Notes under the pieces: model-generated
What the model was told of the DNA's origin: nothing
Databases searched by the model: none
Seen by the model: only the letters and a program-made list of their open reading frames with translations
Assembly: GCF_000196235.1 (NCBI RefSeq)
Contig: NC_008541.1
Location: 1 to 64,000, forward strand
Length of the DNA stretch: 64,000 nt
Source of the DNA: Arthrobacter sp. FB24
Lineage (GTDB): Bacteria; Actinomycetota; Actinomycetes; Actinomycetales; Micrococcaceae
Direction: 5' to 3'
In this document: piece by piece, positions 44,887 to 53,603 of the stretch
How positions within the stretch are numbered: position 1 is the first letter of the stretch
How the letters are laid out: each line of letters begins with the position of its first letter
Program-made: the position numbers and the translations under genes

Positions 44887-45771
44887 TCAATCGTCCCGGT
44901 ATCCCAGGACTTTCAGGGTTTGGGACAGGGCGGGGTTGGTTATGTTGCGGTTCCAGACTGCGTGCAGCTCCACCGGATAGTGCGCGCTGCCTTCCAGCGG
45001 CAAGAAATCGACGCCCTGAATGCCTAGCAGGGAAGTGGATCGGGGGACCAGGGCTACTCCGCGCCTCGCCGCAACCAGGGAGACCATAGTGAGAATCTGG
45101 CTGACGGTGTGAACCACGTTGGCGTGCTGGATTTGGAGCATCCTGACCGCAAGGTCGTAGAAATAGCTGGCCTCGCCGGGTGAGTGCATGATGAGGGGCA
45201 CGTCCTTAAGGTCGTCTTCCCTGACGTGCCGGTTGAGTTCCGTTAAGGGGTGCCCGGACGGCGCAGCAAGCACCATCGTCTCGCGCTGAAGCAGGTACGA
45301 ATCAAAAAAGTCCCCGTTGATGGGAGGCCGGGCAAGGCCGATGTCGAGTTCACCGGATTGCAGCCCGGCGATCTGTTCGCCCGTCACGAGTTCGTGCAGG
45401 TCGATGTCCACGCCGGGCAGCCCGGCCGAGATTTTCTCCAGCAGCGGGCCCAGAATGCTTAAGCCGCTGGCTGCCGTGAAGCCGATCCGTATCAGGCCGG
45501 AGCTGCCCGAGGCGATTCGTTGTGCCGTGAGAGGCGCACGATTGGCCAGTGCCATGAGGCGTCGGGCTTCTTCCAGGAAAGCCGTGCCCGCGGCCGTCAG
45601 GCGGACCTTCCGGTTGTCGCGTTCCAGCAGCTCCGCGCCCACGGTCTTTTCAAGCTTCTGGATCTGGCGGCTCAGGGGCGGTTGGGTCATGTTGAGCCGT
45701 TCTGCGGCCCGGCCGAAGTGAAGTTCTTCCGCGACGGCAATGAACCCTGCCAGCTGGTCAAAAGTGAACAT
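44887..45771 (-). CDS. LysR-family transcriptional regulator
   Basis: A 294-aa regulator with an N-terminal HTH (LHFGRAAERLNMTQPPLSRQ) and a periplasmic-binding-type effector domain (IRIGFTAASGLSILGPLLEK). It precedes kdgD in the same direction and probably controls the aldarate operon; the effector is presumably an aldarate or a dehydration product. ATG at 45771, 3 bases after the TetR stop. Confidence 0.9.
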   Translation of the reverse strand: MFTFDQLAGFIAVAEELHFGRAAERLNMTQPPLSRQIQKLEKTVGAELLERDNRKVRLTAAGTAFLEEARRLMALANRAPLTAQRIASGSSGLIRIGFTAASGLSILGPLLEKISAGLPGVDIDLHELVTGEQIAGLQSGELDIGLARPPINGDFFDSYLLQRETMVLAAPSGHPLTELNRHVREDDLKDVPLIMHSPGEASYFYDLAVRMLQIQHANVVHTVSQILTMVSLVAARRGVALVPRSTSLLGIQGVDFLPLEGSAHYPVELHAVWNRNITNPALSQTLKVLGYRDD

Positions 45772-45773
45772 TC

Positions 45774-46475
45774 CTAGTTCCGCAGCGCCCCGAGCCCCGA
45801 AATCAATGCCTCCAGGCCAAGGCTGAAGGCGATGTCGGCGGGCTTTTCGTGGCCTTGTTCGGCGAGGCTCTGCACCGCGGCCGTGAAATTGGGCGTGGAT
45901 TCCGCCATGCTGCCCGGATCGAAGATGTCCGCCGGAGCCGTGACGTCGAAGGCCGAGCCGAAAATGAAGGACTCGAGCGCCACGATCGAGGAGATGATCC
46001 GTTCCTCAGGGAAGCCGGCCTCCCGCAGCCCTTCGCTGACCGTCTCGTACATGGCCAGGGTCTGGGGCGCGTCCGTGACTGGCAGGACCGCGATCACCGG
46101 GATGAGCGGCGTGTGCTTGGAAAAAACGTCCCGGTAGCTCCATGCCCATCGGCGCAGGGCTTCATCCCAGTCTTCCCGGCCGAAAGCGGACACATCCACC
46201 AGTGCGGCCAGGTGGTCTTCCACGAGAACCAGGACGTCCCGTTTGGACGTCACGTGGTTGTAGAGGGCCGACGGCGCCACGTGCAGCGAGCGGGCCAGGG
46301 CGGCCATGGTGAGCCCGGCATAGCCGCTCTTTTCGATCAGCCGCAACGCTGCCGCGGTGATCACGGCCTGGTCTAGCACCGCCGAGGCCGGCCGGCCCGC
46401 GCGGCGCTTCGGCTGAGCCGCTGCTTCGCGCGAGTCCGCGGAGGGTTGGGTGTTCTGGCGGGCGGCTGCCGGCAT
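45774..46475 (-). CDS. TetR-family transcriptional regulator
   Basis: A 233-aa repressor. A low-complexity N-terminal stretch leads to the HTH near residue 40-75 (ALRLIEKSGYAGLTMAALAR, HVAPSALYNHVTSK) and a TetR_C-type ligand domain. ATG 46475 is preferred (AGAAAGG about 8 bases upstream); the alternative adds 11 residues. It is divergent from the amine oxidase gene and probably binds the palindrome at 46557-46579, which overlaps that promoter and lies 82 bases upstream of its own gene. Confidence 0.9.
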   Translation of the reverse strand: MPAAARQNTQPSADSREAAAQPKRRAGRPASAVLDQAVITAAALRLIEKSGYAGLTMAALARSLHVAPSALYNHVTSKRDVLVLVEDHLAALVDVSAFGREDWDEALRRWAWSYRDVFSKHTPLIPVIAVLPVTDAPQTLAMYETVSEGLREAGFPEERIISSIVALESFIFGSAFDVTAPADIFDPGSMAESTPNFTAAVQSLAEQGHEKPADIAFSLGLEALISGLGALRN

Positions 46476-46546
46476 CGTCGGCCTTTCTGCTGGCGGGGTC
46501 CCCAGCATTATTCCATTGACCCCTTCCGCGACGGCGTCGGAACCGC

Positions 46547-46579
46547 TATAGTTTTCCTAAATGAATGGCATTCATTTAG
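46547..46579 (+). promoter_or_regulatory. Promoter -10 and 23-bp TetR-type operator of the amine oxidase operon
   Basis: TATAGT at 46547-46552 is a good -10. CTAAATGAATG (46557-46567), G, CATTCATTTAG (46569-46579) is a perfect 11-bp inverted repeat around one base and covers the expected start of transcription. A bound repressor would block the polymerase. Confidence 0.75.
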
Positions 46580-46616
46580 TGGTACGCATCACTCCCGCGG
46601 CCACAGAGAGGACATC

Positions 46617-48005
46617 ATGCTGGAACTTGACCGCGACGTCGTCGTCGTAGGCGCTGGCCCCTCGGGACTCACCGCGGCCCGCCAACTGAAAAAGGCAGGC
46701 CTCAGCGTGGCCGTGCTGGAAGCGCGCGACCGGGTGGGCGGCCGCACCTGGACGGACACCGTTGACGGCGCCATGTTGGAAATCGGTGGCCAGTGGGTCT
46801 CGCCGGACCAGACGGTGCTGCTGGAACTCCTGGACGAGCTGGGCCTGGAAACGTACTCCCGCTACCGCGACGGCGAGTCGATCTACATCGGCGCCGATGG
46901 CAGGAAGACCCGCTACACCGGGGACTCCTTCCCGGTCAGCGACACCACGGCCGCGGAAATGGACAAGCTGATTGGCCTGCTGGACGGGCTGGCGGCGGAA
47001 ATCGGCCCCACCGAGCCCTGGGCCCACCCCAAGGCCCGCGAGCTGGACACCGTCTCCTTCCATCACTGGCTCCGCCAGAACTCCCCGGATGAGGAGGCCT
47101 GCAACAACATCGGCCTGTTCATCGCCGGCGGCATGCTGACCAAGCCCGCCCACGCGTTCTCCGCACTGCAGGCCGTCCTGATGGCTGCCTCCGCCGGATC
47201 CTTCAGCCACTTGACGGATGAGGACTTCATCCTGGACAAGCGGGTTGTGGGAGGCATGCAGCAGGTTTCGCTGCTGCATGCACGCGAACTGGGTGACGAC
47301 GTCGTTCTTAACAGCCCGGTGCGCACCATTAACTGGATGGAAGAGCGCGACGGCGGCCCGCGCGTCACCGTGGTGTCGGAACGGGCCACAGTGAATGCCC
47401 GCTATGTGATCATGGCGGTGCCGCCCAACCTGTATTCGAGGGTTTCCTTCAACCCGCCGCTGCCCCGCCGCCAGCACCAGATGCACCAGCACCAATCGCT
47501 GGGACTGGTCATCAAGGTCCACGCCGTCTACAAAACCCCGTTCTGGCGCGAGGAGGGTCTCTCCGGCACCTGCTTCAGCGCCGGCTCGCTGGTGCAGGAA
47601 GTGTACGACAACACCAACCACGGGGATTCCCGAGGCACCCTGGTGGGTTTCGTCTCGGACGAGAAAGCCGACGCCGTCTTTGAGCTGAGCGCCGAAGAGC
47701 GCAAGCGCACCATTCTGGAATCCATCGCGGCCTTCCTGGGCGACAAGGCGCTGGAGCCCGAGGTGTACTACGAGTCCGACTGGGGCGCTGAGGAATGGAC
47801 GCGCGGCGCCTATGCCTCCAGCTACGACCTCGGTGGCCTGCACCGGTACGGCAAGGACCAGCACCAGCCGGTGGGCCCCATCTACTGGAGTTCCTCCGAC
47901 CTGGCGGCCGAAGGGTACCAGCACGTCGACGGTGCCATCCGGATGGGTCAGATGACCGCCGCACGGGTTGCCGCCGTCGCCCACCGGGCTTCGGTCACGC
48001 AGTAG
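46617..48005 (+). CDS. Flavin monoamine oxidase family protein
   Basis: A 462-aa FAD enzyme that oxidatively deaminates an amine, giving aldehyde, ammonia and peroxide. The N-terminus has the dinucleotide motif VVVVGAGPSGLTAARQLKKA and the GG-motif RVGGRTW; the C-terminus has DGAIRMGQMTAARVA, the FAD-contacting end of monoamine oxidases. It resembles bacterial putrescine or tyramine oxidases, but the substrate is not determined. ATG 46617 follows AGAGAGGA. First gene of an operon with a USP and an APC permease. Confidence 0.9.
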   Translation: MLELDRDVVVVGAGPSGLTAARQLKKAGLSVAVLEARDRVGGRTWTDTVDGAMLEIGGQWVSPDQTVLLELLDELGLETYSRYRDGESIYIGADGRKTRYTGDSFPVSDTTAAEMDKLIGLLDGLAAEIGPTEPWAHPKARELDTVSFHHWLRQNSPDEEACNNIGLFIAGGMLTKPAHAFSALQAVLMAASAGSFSHLTDEDFILDKRVVGGMQQVSLLHARELGDDVVLNSPVRTINWMEERDGGPRVTVVSERATVNARYVIMAVPPNLYSRVSFNPPLPRRQHQMHQHQSLGLVIKVHAVYKTPFWREEGLSGTCFSAGSLVQEVYDNTNHGDSRGTLVGFVSDEKADAVFELSAEERKRTILESIAAFLGDKALEPEVYYESDWGAEEWTRGAYASSYDLGGLHRYGKDQHQPVGPIYWSSSDLAAEGYQHVDGAIRMGQMTAARVAAVAHRASVTQ

Positions 48006-48038
48006 GAATCCAACGACAGTTCAGAGAGGAACGGCCAG

Positions 48039-48974
48039 ATGCGCTACGTAGTGGGGTATTCAGCAAATGCCAGGGGCCATGACGCCGTAAATCTGGCCGT
48101 GTCACTGGCCCGGGGCCGTGGAGCCACACTGGACCTTGTGGTGGCCATTCCCGAGGTGTCGCCGTTCAGCGCGGCCCACGCGCCGAAGGCCGGATTCGAA
48201 AACCTGCTCCATGAGCAGGCCCGGACGTGGCTCGACGAGGCGCTGGCGCTGGTCCCGGCCGATGTCCCGGCGGAAGGGCACGTTCGCAGCGGCGAGTCGG
48301 ACGCGCAGACCCTCATGGATGCGTGCGAGGAATTCCAGGCGGACATGCTGATCATCGGGGCCACGAGCAACGGGCTGTTCAAGCGGTTCACGATCGGATC
48401 CGTGGCCGGTGCGCTGCTCCACGCAGCCACCGTCCCGGTGGCCCTGGCACCCCACGGATACCACCGCAGGGAAGCCCTGACACGGATCAGTTGCGGACTC
48501 GGCGCCCGCCCCGGCGCCGGCGAGCTGCTGGACTACGCCGTTTCGATGGCGTCAAACCGTGATGTGCCGTTGCGGGTAGTGTCCCTTTTGGCCCTCGACG
48601 ACGGCGGGTTAAGCCTCGACGACGGCGCGTCGCCGGACGTCGCGGAAGCGGCCCGCAACCATGCCGGCAATCGAGTGTCGGCCGCTCTTCCCGGCGGCGA
48701 AGCGGGCTCCCGGTTCGCCGCGAAGACGGACGTCGTGGTGGCTCAGGGCAGGAGTATCGAGGAGGCCGTGGACCGTCTCGACTGGGAGGACGGCGAAGTC
48801 CTGGTGATCGGATCGAGCCGGCTGGCCAGGAGCCGGTCCATCTTCCTGGGTGCCACCGCACATCGCATCCTCCGCGCCCTGCCGGTGCCCATGATCGTGG
48901 TGCCGAGCGACTACGCACTCAAGCACCAGACCCATTCAACGTCGAATGAAACCTCCGGAGAGGCACCATCATGA
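48039..48974 (+). CDS. Tandem universal stress protein
   Basis: A 311-aa protein with two USP domains, about residues 1-145 and 152-295. Each ends in a nucleotide-binding-type loop, IIGATSNGLFKRFTIGSVA and VIGSSRLARSRSIFLGATA. The G-2x-G-9x-G(S/T) ATP pattern is approximate. It is 33 bases downstream of the amine oxidase and overlaps the permease ATG by 4 bases, so it probably belongs to the amine uptake and oxidation unit, possibly protecting against by-products or regulating the transporter. Confidence 0.9.
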   Translation: MRYVVGYSANARGHDAVNLAVSLARGRGATLDLVVAIPEVSPFSAAHAPKAGFENLLHEQARTWLDEALALVPADVPAEGHVRSGESDAQTLMDACEEFQADMLIIGATSNGLFKRFTIGSVAGALLHAATVPVALAPHGYHRREALTRISCGLGARPGAGELLDYAVSMASNRDVPLRVVSLLALDDGGLSLDDGASPDVAEAARNHAGNRVSAALPGGEAGSRFAAKTDVVVAQGRSIEEAVDRLDWEDGEVLVIGSSRLARSRSIFLGATAHRILRALPVPMIVVPSDYALKHQTHSTSNETSGEAPS

Positions 48975-50494
48975 CCACAGAGCACGCGACGTCCGCGACA
49001 TCGCAGTCCGATCACAAGGGCATTAGTGCCAAAGGCCTGAAGGCCGGATCAGTAGGGCTGATCGGCGCAGTCGTCATCGGCGTCTCCTGCATCGCCCCGG
49101 CCTACACCCTCACCGCAGCGCTCGGCCCAACGGTGTCCGAGGTCGGCGTCCACTTGCCGGCCATCTTCCTGGTGGGATTCATCCCCATGCTGCTCGTGGC
49201 GTTCGGCTACCGCGAACTCAACAACGCCATGCCCGACGCCGGTACGTCCTTCACCTGGGCATCGCGGGCATTCGGACCGTGGATTGGCTGGATGGGCGGC
49301 TGGGGGCTGATTGCGGCCACCATTATCGTGCTGTCCAACCTTGCCGCCGTTGCCGTCGATTTCTTCTACCTCATGCTGGCCCAGCTCTTCAGCAATCCGG
49401 AACTGGGCGAGCTGAGCAAGAACCTGCCGCTCAATATCGCCACAACGCTGGTGTTCATTGCGCTGGCGTGCTGGATTTCCTACCGCGGCATGGAGACCAC
49501 CAAGGGTGTCCAGTATGTGCTGGTGGCGTTCCAACTCCTGGTGCTCGGCTGGTTCGCGGTGGCTGCGTTCAGCCATGTTGCCAACGGGTCGGCTTTTGAT
49601 GCCACGGCCATCTCGCCCGACTGGTTCAACCCGTTCGCCGTTGACTCGTTCTCTTCCTTCGCTGCCGGGGTGTCCCTGTCGATTTTCATCTACTGGGGCT
49701 GGGACGTCACGCTCACCATGAACGAGGAAACCCGGAACCCGGAAAAGACGCCTGGCCGTGCCGCGACCGTCACCGTTCTGGTCATCGTGATCATCTACAT
49801 GACTGTGGCGCTCTCCACCCTGGCATTCGCCGGCATCGGCGACACCGGCCTGGGCGCGGGCAACCCCGATAACCAGGGCAGCATCTTCGCCGTCCTCGCC
49901 GGCCCGGTCATGGGTCCGTTCGCCATCCTGATGTCGCTGGCCATCCTGAGCAGTTCAGCCGCCTCACTGCAGTCCACGTTTGTCTCGCCCGCCCGGACGC
50001 TTCTCTCCATGGGGCACTACAAGGCACTCCCGGCCAAGTTCGGGCGGATCAGCCCCACCTACAAGTCCCCGAGCTACGCGACCATTGCCGCCGCCATCGC
50101 CGCTGCAGCGTTCTACGTCATTACCCGGACCACCTCCGAGAACGCGCTTTGGGACACCATTACCGCGCTGGGCATGATGATCTGCTTCTACTACGGCATC
50201 ACGGCCCTGGCCTGCGTCTGGTTCTTCCGCGCCCAGGCCTTCAGTGGAGTCCATGCTTTCTTCTTCAAATTCCTGGCGCCGCTCCTGGGCGGGGTCATCC
50301 TGCTGGTCATGTTCTTCAAGACCGCCTATGACTCCATGGATCCTGCCTACGGGTCCGGCTCCTCCGTGGGCGGTGTGGGCCTGGTGTTCATCCTGGGCAT
50401 GGGCGTGATCCTGCTGGGAGTGGTGCTGATGCTGGTGATGTCCAGGCTCCGCCCGGAGTTCTTCAAGGGACAGGTGCTGGCGCGGGGAATCTGA
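48971..50494 (+). CDS. APC-family amino acid/amine permease
   Basis: A 507-aa transporter with about twelve membrane segments and the APC start region GLKAGSVGLIGAVVIGVSC. Residues 75-100 carry YRELNNAMPDAGTSFTW, typical of the family. Given the linked flavin amine oxidase it probably imports the amine substrate; the exact cargo is not shown. ATG overlaps the USP stop. Confidence 0.92.
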   Translation: MTTEHATSATSQSDHKGISAKGLKAGSVGLIGAVVIGVSCIAPAYTLTAALGPTVSEVGVHLPAIFLVGFIPMLLVAFGYRELNNAMPDAGTSFTWASRAFGPWIGWMGGWGLIAATIIVLSNLAAVAVDFFYLMLAQLFSNPELGELSKNLPLNIATTLVFIALACWISYRGMETTKGVQYVLVAFQLLVLGWFAVAAFSHVANGSAFDATAISPDWFNPFAVDSFSSFAAGVSLSIFIYWGWDVTLTMNEETRNPEKTPGRAATVTVLVIVIIYMTVALSTLAFAGIGDTGLGAGNPDNQGSIFAVLAGPVMGPFAILMSLAILSSSAASLQSTFVSPARTLLSMGHYKALPAKFGRISPTYKSPSYATIAAAIAAAAFYVITRTTSENALWDTITALGMMICFYYGITALACVWFFRAQAFSGVHAFFFKFLAPLLGGVILLVMFFKTAYDSMDPAYGSGSSVGGVGLVFILGMGVILLGVVLMLVMSRLRPEFFKGQVLARGI

Positions 50495-50537
50495 GCCGCC
50501 GCCCACTGGCGTACCGAAGCCCCGGACCATCGTTGAA

Positions 50538-50553
50538 AGTAAGCAAACTTACT
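50538..50553. promoter_or_regulatory. Perfect inverted repeat upstream of the PPOX-type gene
   Basis: AGTAAG-CAAA-CTTACT lies 54-69 bases upstream of the next start and may be an operator or a stress-sigma element. No -10/-35 pair is clear. Confidence 0.5.
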
Positions 50554-50606
50554 AATAGGCTGGGCTGGCGGGGAACTTCCCCGTTCGACACGAACGAGGT
50601 GAGTGC

Positions 50607-51089
50607 ATGTCTGACACTGAGAACATCGGCCAAGTCACGAAGATCATCAACGATTCCCACATCGGGATGCTGACCACCATCAACGAAGAAGGCGCGCTGG
50701 TGAGCCGGCCGCTGGCCGTCCAGGAAGTCAAGGACGACGGCGACATGTGGTTCTTCACGTCATCGGAAACTTCCCAGGTGGCGCATGTCCGCGCCGATCC
50801 GAGGGTGAACGTGTCCTTCGGCAAGAACACCGAATGGGTATCCGTGGCCGGCACCGCGGAAATCGTTACCGACAGGCAGAAGATCCACGACATGTGGAAC
50901 CAGGTGGTCGAGGCCTGGTTCCCGGACGGCCCGGACACGCCTGAGGTTGTGCTGCTGCGCGTTGATTCTGACTCCGCTGAATACTGGACCAGCCCGGGCG
51001 GCCGGGCGGCCACGGTTCTTCAGTGGGTCAAGTCGAAGGTGACGAACAGCCGCATGAGCGTTGGCGAAAGCGGCACAGTGGACCTGTAG
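50607..51089 (+). CDS. Pyridoxamine 5'-phosphate oxidase family protein (general stress protein 26-like)
   Basis: A 160-aa split-barrel flavin/F420-binding-fold protein. The segments IGMLTTINEEGALVSRPLAV and DMWFFTSSETSQVAHVRADP match the YdaG/GSP26 group. These bind FMN or related flavins, but a physiological substrate is usually unknown. ATG at 50607 after AACGAGGTGA. Convergent with the next gene. Confidence 0.88.
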   Translation: MSDTENIGQVTKIINDSHIGMLTTINEEGALVSRPLAVQEVKDDGDMWFFTSSETSQVAHVRADPRVNVSFGKNTEWVSVAGTAEIVTDRQKIHDMWNQVVEAWFPDGPDTPEVVLLRVDSDSAEYWTSPGGRAATVLQWVKSKVTNSRMSVGESGTVDL

Positions 51090-51092
51090 TCC

Positions 51093-51698
51093 TCACTGCA
51101 GTTGCCGGAGGGCCGCCAGCACCTCCGGCAACAGGACGTCGTTCCGGCCCCACACCGGATCCAGGACTTCCACGTACCAGGAATCTGCGAGGAGCAGGGA
51201 CAGTGCGTCGTTGGTTTCCTCGGACCAGTCGCGGAGTGCGTCTTCGTCCACCGGGTTTTCGCTGGACCCGAGGACGGTGACCACTGCACCGCCGTCGAAC
51301 GTCACCGGGACGGCGGCCGCGCTCACCTCGCCGGGGGCGTGGCCAATGGTGATGAGTTCGGACCTGGTGGACAGGGCAACGAGTTCAGCTGCGGCCTCGG
51401 CGCTGCAGAAGCCGGTTACATACTGCCTCTGTGCATGGCCGGCATCGCCGCGCATGCCCGGCTGGGATTCCTTGGTGAAGAGGCCGTTCCTGTTGATCTC
51501 CGCCAGTTCGGCGGCGATGGGCCGCGTCTCGTCATCGATGCTGGGCGCAAAGGTTCCAGGCTGGTACTCACTGTGGGATTCAAGCCACCGCGCAGTCAGT
51601 TCTCCGGCGGCTTCGAGGGTTGTTGCCTGCCGCCAGACTCCCCGGTCAGATCGCAACCTGCCGTGCTGGTCTCGTGTATCCGTGGCTAAAGGCTCCAT
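51093..51698 (-). CDS. Hypothetical protein, DUF6919-like
   Basis: A 201-aa soluble protein without a signal peptide or membrane helix. The pattern TARWLESHSEYQPGTFAP, then ETRPIAAELAEINRNGLFT and ESQPGMRG, and QRQYVTGF resembles the DUF6919 family of actinobacteria; this is recognition by eye. No function is known. ATG 51698; convergent with the PPOX gene, with only 3 bases between them. Confidence 0.7.
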   Translation of the reverse strand: MEPLATDTRDQHGRLRSDRGVWRQATTLEAAGELTARWLESHSEYQPGTFAPSIDDETRPIAAELAEINRNGLFTKESQPGMRGDAGHAQRQYVTGFCSAEAAAELVALSTRSELITIGHAPGEVSAAAVPVTFDGGAVVTVLGSSENPVDEDALRDWSEETNDALSLLLADSWYVEVLDPVWGRNDVLLPEVLAALRQLQ

Positions 51699-51814
51699 TA
51701 TGGGATGCTACCGCCGCCGCCTGCCGCCTTGCCAATGGTTCCGACACACCGGTTAACGTCGCTGGCTGCCGACGCCCACGGCACGGTGCCATTCGGGGGG
51801 CGCGCCCGCGAACC

Positions 51815-52399
51815 CTAACGCGAGGGCACGCCCGCTGCGGCTTCCGCGCGGCCCAGGGCATGTTCGAGCCGGGTGACGGCCGGAAGGTAGCTGGCGGGCT
51901 CGACTGCCCGGAGCCGTTCAGCCTCCCGCATGGCCTTTATCAGGGCCGCCGTTTCCGGCCGGCGCACATCTGTCATGTCGGGGTAGTCGATGCAGCACGC
52001 GGGATCCAGCTCATAGCGCTGCCATCTGCTCAGCACTGTGCGGTGCCTTGCGGCCGCGGCTGCAATCTCTGCCTGTGCGGCCGCATCGTGGAGCCGCGCT
52101 TCCTGCCGTGCCATCACGCGGGGACTCCACACATATGCGGCCACGGCGGTGGCGGCGGCAAGGAATCCCGCGCCGAGGCCCAGCCACGGCGACGCCAGGA
52201 ATGGTATGAGGACAGCCGGGAACACCACCACCAGTCCGGCGAAGCCGTCCCAGAAGACGGCGTCCGTCATTTGCCCGGCATCGCGCCTGGCGTGGTACCG
52301 CGCCGAATAGACGGCGCCGGCCACGCCGCACACCACGACGGCGGCACAGACCGCTAGCTGTAAGGGCCCCATGGGGACCGATTCCGTGATGACAGACAC
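51815..52399 (-). CDS. Hypothetical two-helix membrane protein
   Basis: A 194-aa protein with an N-terminal helix (LQLAVCAAVVVCGVAGAVYSA) and a second hydrophobic region (GLVVVFPAVLIPFLASPWLG, GAGFLAAATAVAAYVW), then an Ala/Arg-rich, probably coiled cytoplasmic part. No family recognised. GTG 52399 has GGAGGTGG about 6 bases upstream. Its start is near the VOC gene's upstream region on the other strand. Confidence 0.7.
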   Translation of the reverse strand: MSVITESVPMGPLQLAVCAAVVVCGVAGAVYSARYHARRDAGQMTDAVFWDGFAGLVVVFPAVLIPFLASPWLGLGAGFLAAATAVAAYVWSPRVMARQEARLHDAAAQAEIAAAAARHRTVLSRWQRYELDPACCIDYPDMTDVRRPETAALIKAMREAERLRAVEPASYLPAVTRLEHALGRAEAAAGVPSR

Positions 52400-52559
52400 C
52401 GTTCCACCTCCAACGGAACCTGCCCGGGCGGGCTGTTTCCGCTACTTCAATTGGAATCCCCCCGCCCCGGTGCGTCAATGGGCCGACCCCGGGGGCCTGG
52501 CAGAAGGTGGCCTCCCAGCCCCGTTCCCGGCCGGGCCGCGCACCGGTAGCCTAGGCACC

Positions 52560-52949
52560 ATGCGACTAAAAATGTGCAGTATCCACGTCAAGGATCCGGC
52601 CGCTGCCCACCAGTTCTATACGGACACGCTGGGTTTTGAAACGCTCATGGCCATGCCCGAATACAACCTGTACATCGTGAAGGATCCCGGCTCCGCCGGG
52701 GGCAGTTCGGGATCGGTTGGTCTCCTGCTCGAGCCCAGCGACAATCCGATCGCAGCGACCTACATGAACGGGCTCCACGACGCCGGGCTGCCGGCGATCG
52801 TATTCGGAGTCCCCGATGTGCGGGCCGAGCATAAGCGGCTGGCAGCCCTCGGCGTCATCTTCCAGGGCGAACCGACAGAGGGCCCCACGGGGATTTCTGT
52901 GGTGCTGGACGACGGCTGCGGGAACTACGTGCAGCTGCACCAGGACTAG
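52560..52949 (+). CDS. VOC (glyoxalase/bleomycin-resistance) superfamily protein
   Basis: A 129-aa single-domain VOC protein with paired beta-alpha-beta-beta-beta units: SIHVKDPAAAHQFYTDTLGF at the N-terminus and GISVVLDDGCGNYVQLHQD at the end. The metal-site His and Glu positions are partly present (H in SIHV; terminal QLHQ). Substrate unknown. ATG 52560 is the family-like start; the upstream 63 codons of open frame are not. Confidence 0.85.
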   Translation: MRLKMCSIHVKDPAAAHQFYTDTLGFETLMAMPEYNLYIVKDPGSAGGSSGSVGLLLEPSDNPIAATYMNGLHDAGLPAIVFGVPDVRAEHKRLAALGVIFQGEPTEGPTGISVVLDDGCGNYVQLHQD

Positions 52950-53020
52950 TCCGTCTTCACCTGGCCTGGGGGCCAAGGGACTCTGGACCGGACCCTGAGG
53001 CCGGCTGGTACTGTGGCCGC

Positions 53021-53200
53021 ATGAGCGCAGCATTGGTACGGCCCAGGAACGGCAAGATGATCGCTGGCGTCTGCGCCGGCCTCGCAGCCCGGTTCGGTAT
53101 TTCAAAAGCCCTCGTCCGCATTGGCTTTGTGCTGTTCGGCCTGTTCGGTGTAGGCGAGCTGGTCTACATCGCGTTGTGGATCGTCATGCCCAAGGAGTAA
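53021..53200 (+). CDS. Small PspC-domain protein
   Basis: A 59-aa protein with the PspC pattern RNGKMIAGVCAGLAARFGIS and a membrane helix (ALVRIGFVLFGLFGVGEL), ending VYIALWIVMPKE. PspC domains act in envelope-stress systems; alone, at this size, it may be a small membrane stress protein. ATG 53021 without a clear Shine-Dalgarno motif. Confidence 0.85.
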   Translation: MSAALVRPRNGKMIAGVCAGLAARFGISKALVRIGFVLFGLFGVGELVYIALWIVMPKE

Positions 53201-53376
53201 CGCCGCGATTCAACGGAATTGGGCGCAGTGCAGACCCGGCCGGTGCCGAGCTGCAACTGGGCCTTACTGCCATGTGCGCCTCGGGCTGAGGCCGTGAGTC
53301 AGCCTCCCCACATACAGCCGTACGCGGAGATGTCCGTCGGTGCTTCGGTTCCGTTGTCACGGATGGACCCGGCGGA

Positions 53377-53412
53377 TGCCAAAACCTGCCAAATCGGCCA
53401 AAATATGCCAAA
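53377..53412 (+). promoter_or_regulatory. Helically phased TGCCAAA half-sites upstream of the DFA operon
   Basis: TGCCAAA at 53377, 53387 and 53406 and GGCCAAA at 53396, starting 10, 9 and 10 bases apart, lie about 120 bases upstream of the predicted start of transcription. TGCCAAAAC (first copy) matches a half of the LacI operator at 53533-53549. This lies in the 403-base gap 53201-53603. Confidence 0.5.
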
Positions 53413-53493
53413 CCGTTTCTTCTGCCTTCGACGTCGACTCTAGGGCTGCGCCCGCCCATGCGTCAAGGCCCCAAATAATTTGCATTGTGACGC

Positions 53494-53549
53494 TTGACAC
53501 GCCTGAACGGACGCCCCTAGGGTGTTGCCAAGTCGTTTTGGCAAAACGA
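53494..53549 (+). promoter_or_regulatory. Promoter and LacI-type operator of the difructose-anhydride operon
   Basis: TTGACA (53494-53499) and TAGGGT (53518-53523) are separated by 18 bases. TCGTTTTG (53533-53540), G, CAAAACGA (53542-53549) is a perfect 8-bp inverted repeat just after the expected start, the normal place for a LacI-family repressor. The LacI gene at 58307 is in the same operon. Confidence 0.8.
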
Positions 53550-53603
53550 TTCTTCACCCCACAAACATTCTTGCCATTCCGTTCCGAGAGAAAGTCGACA
53601 GCG

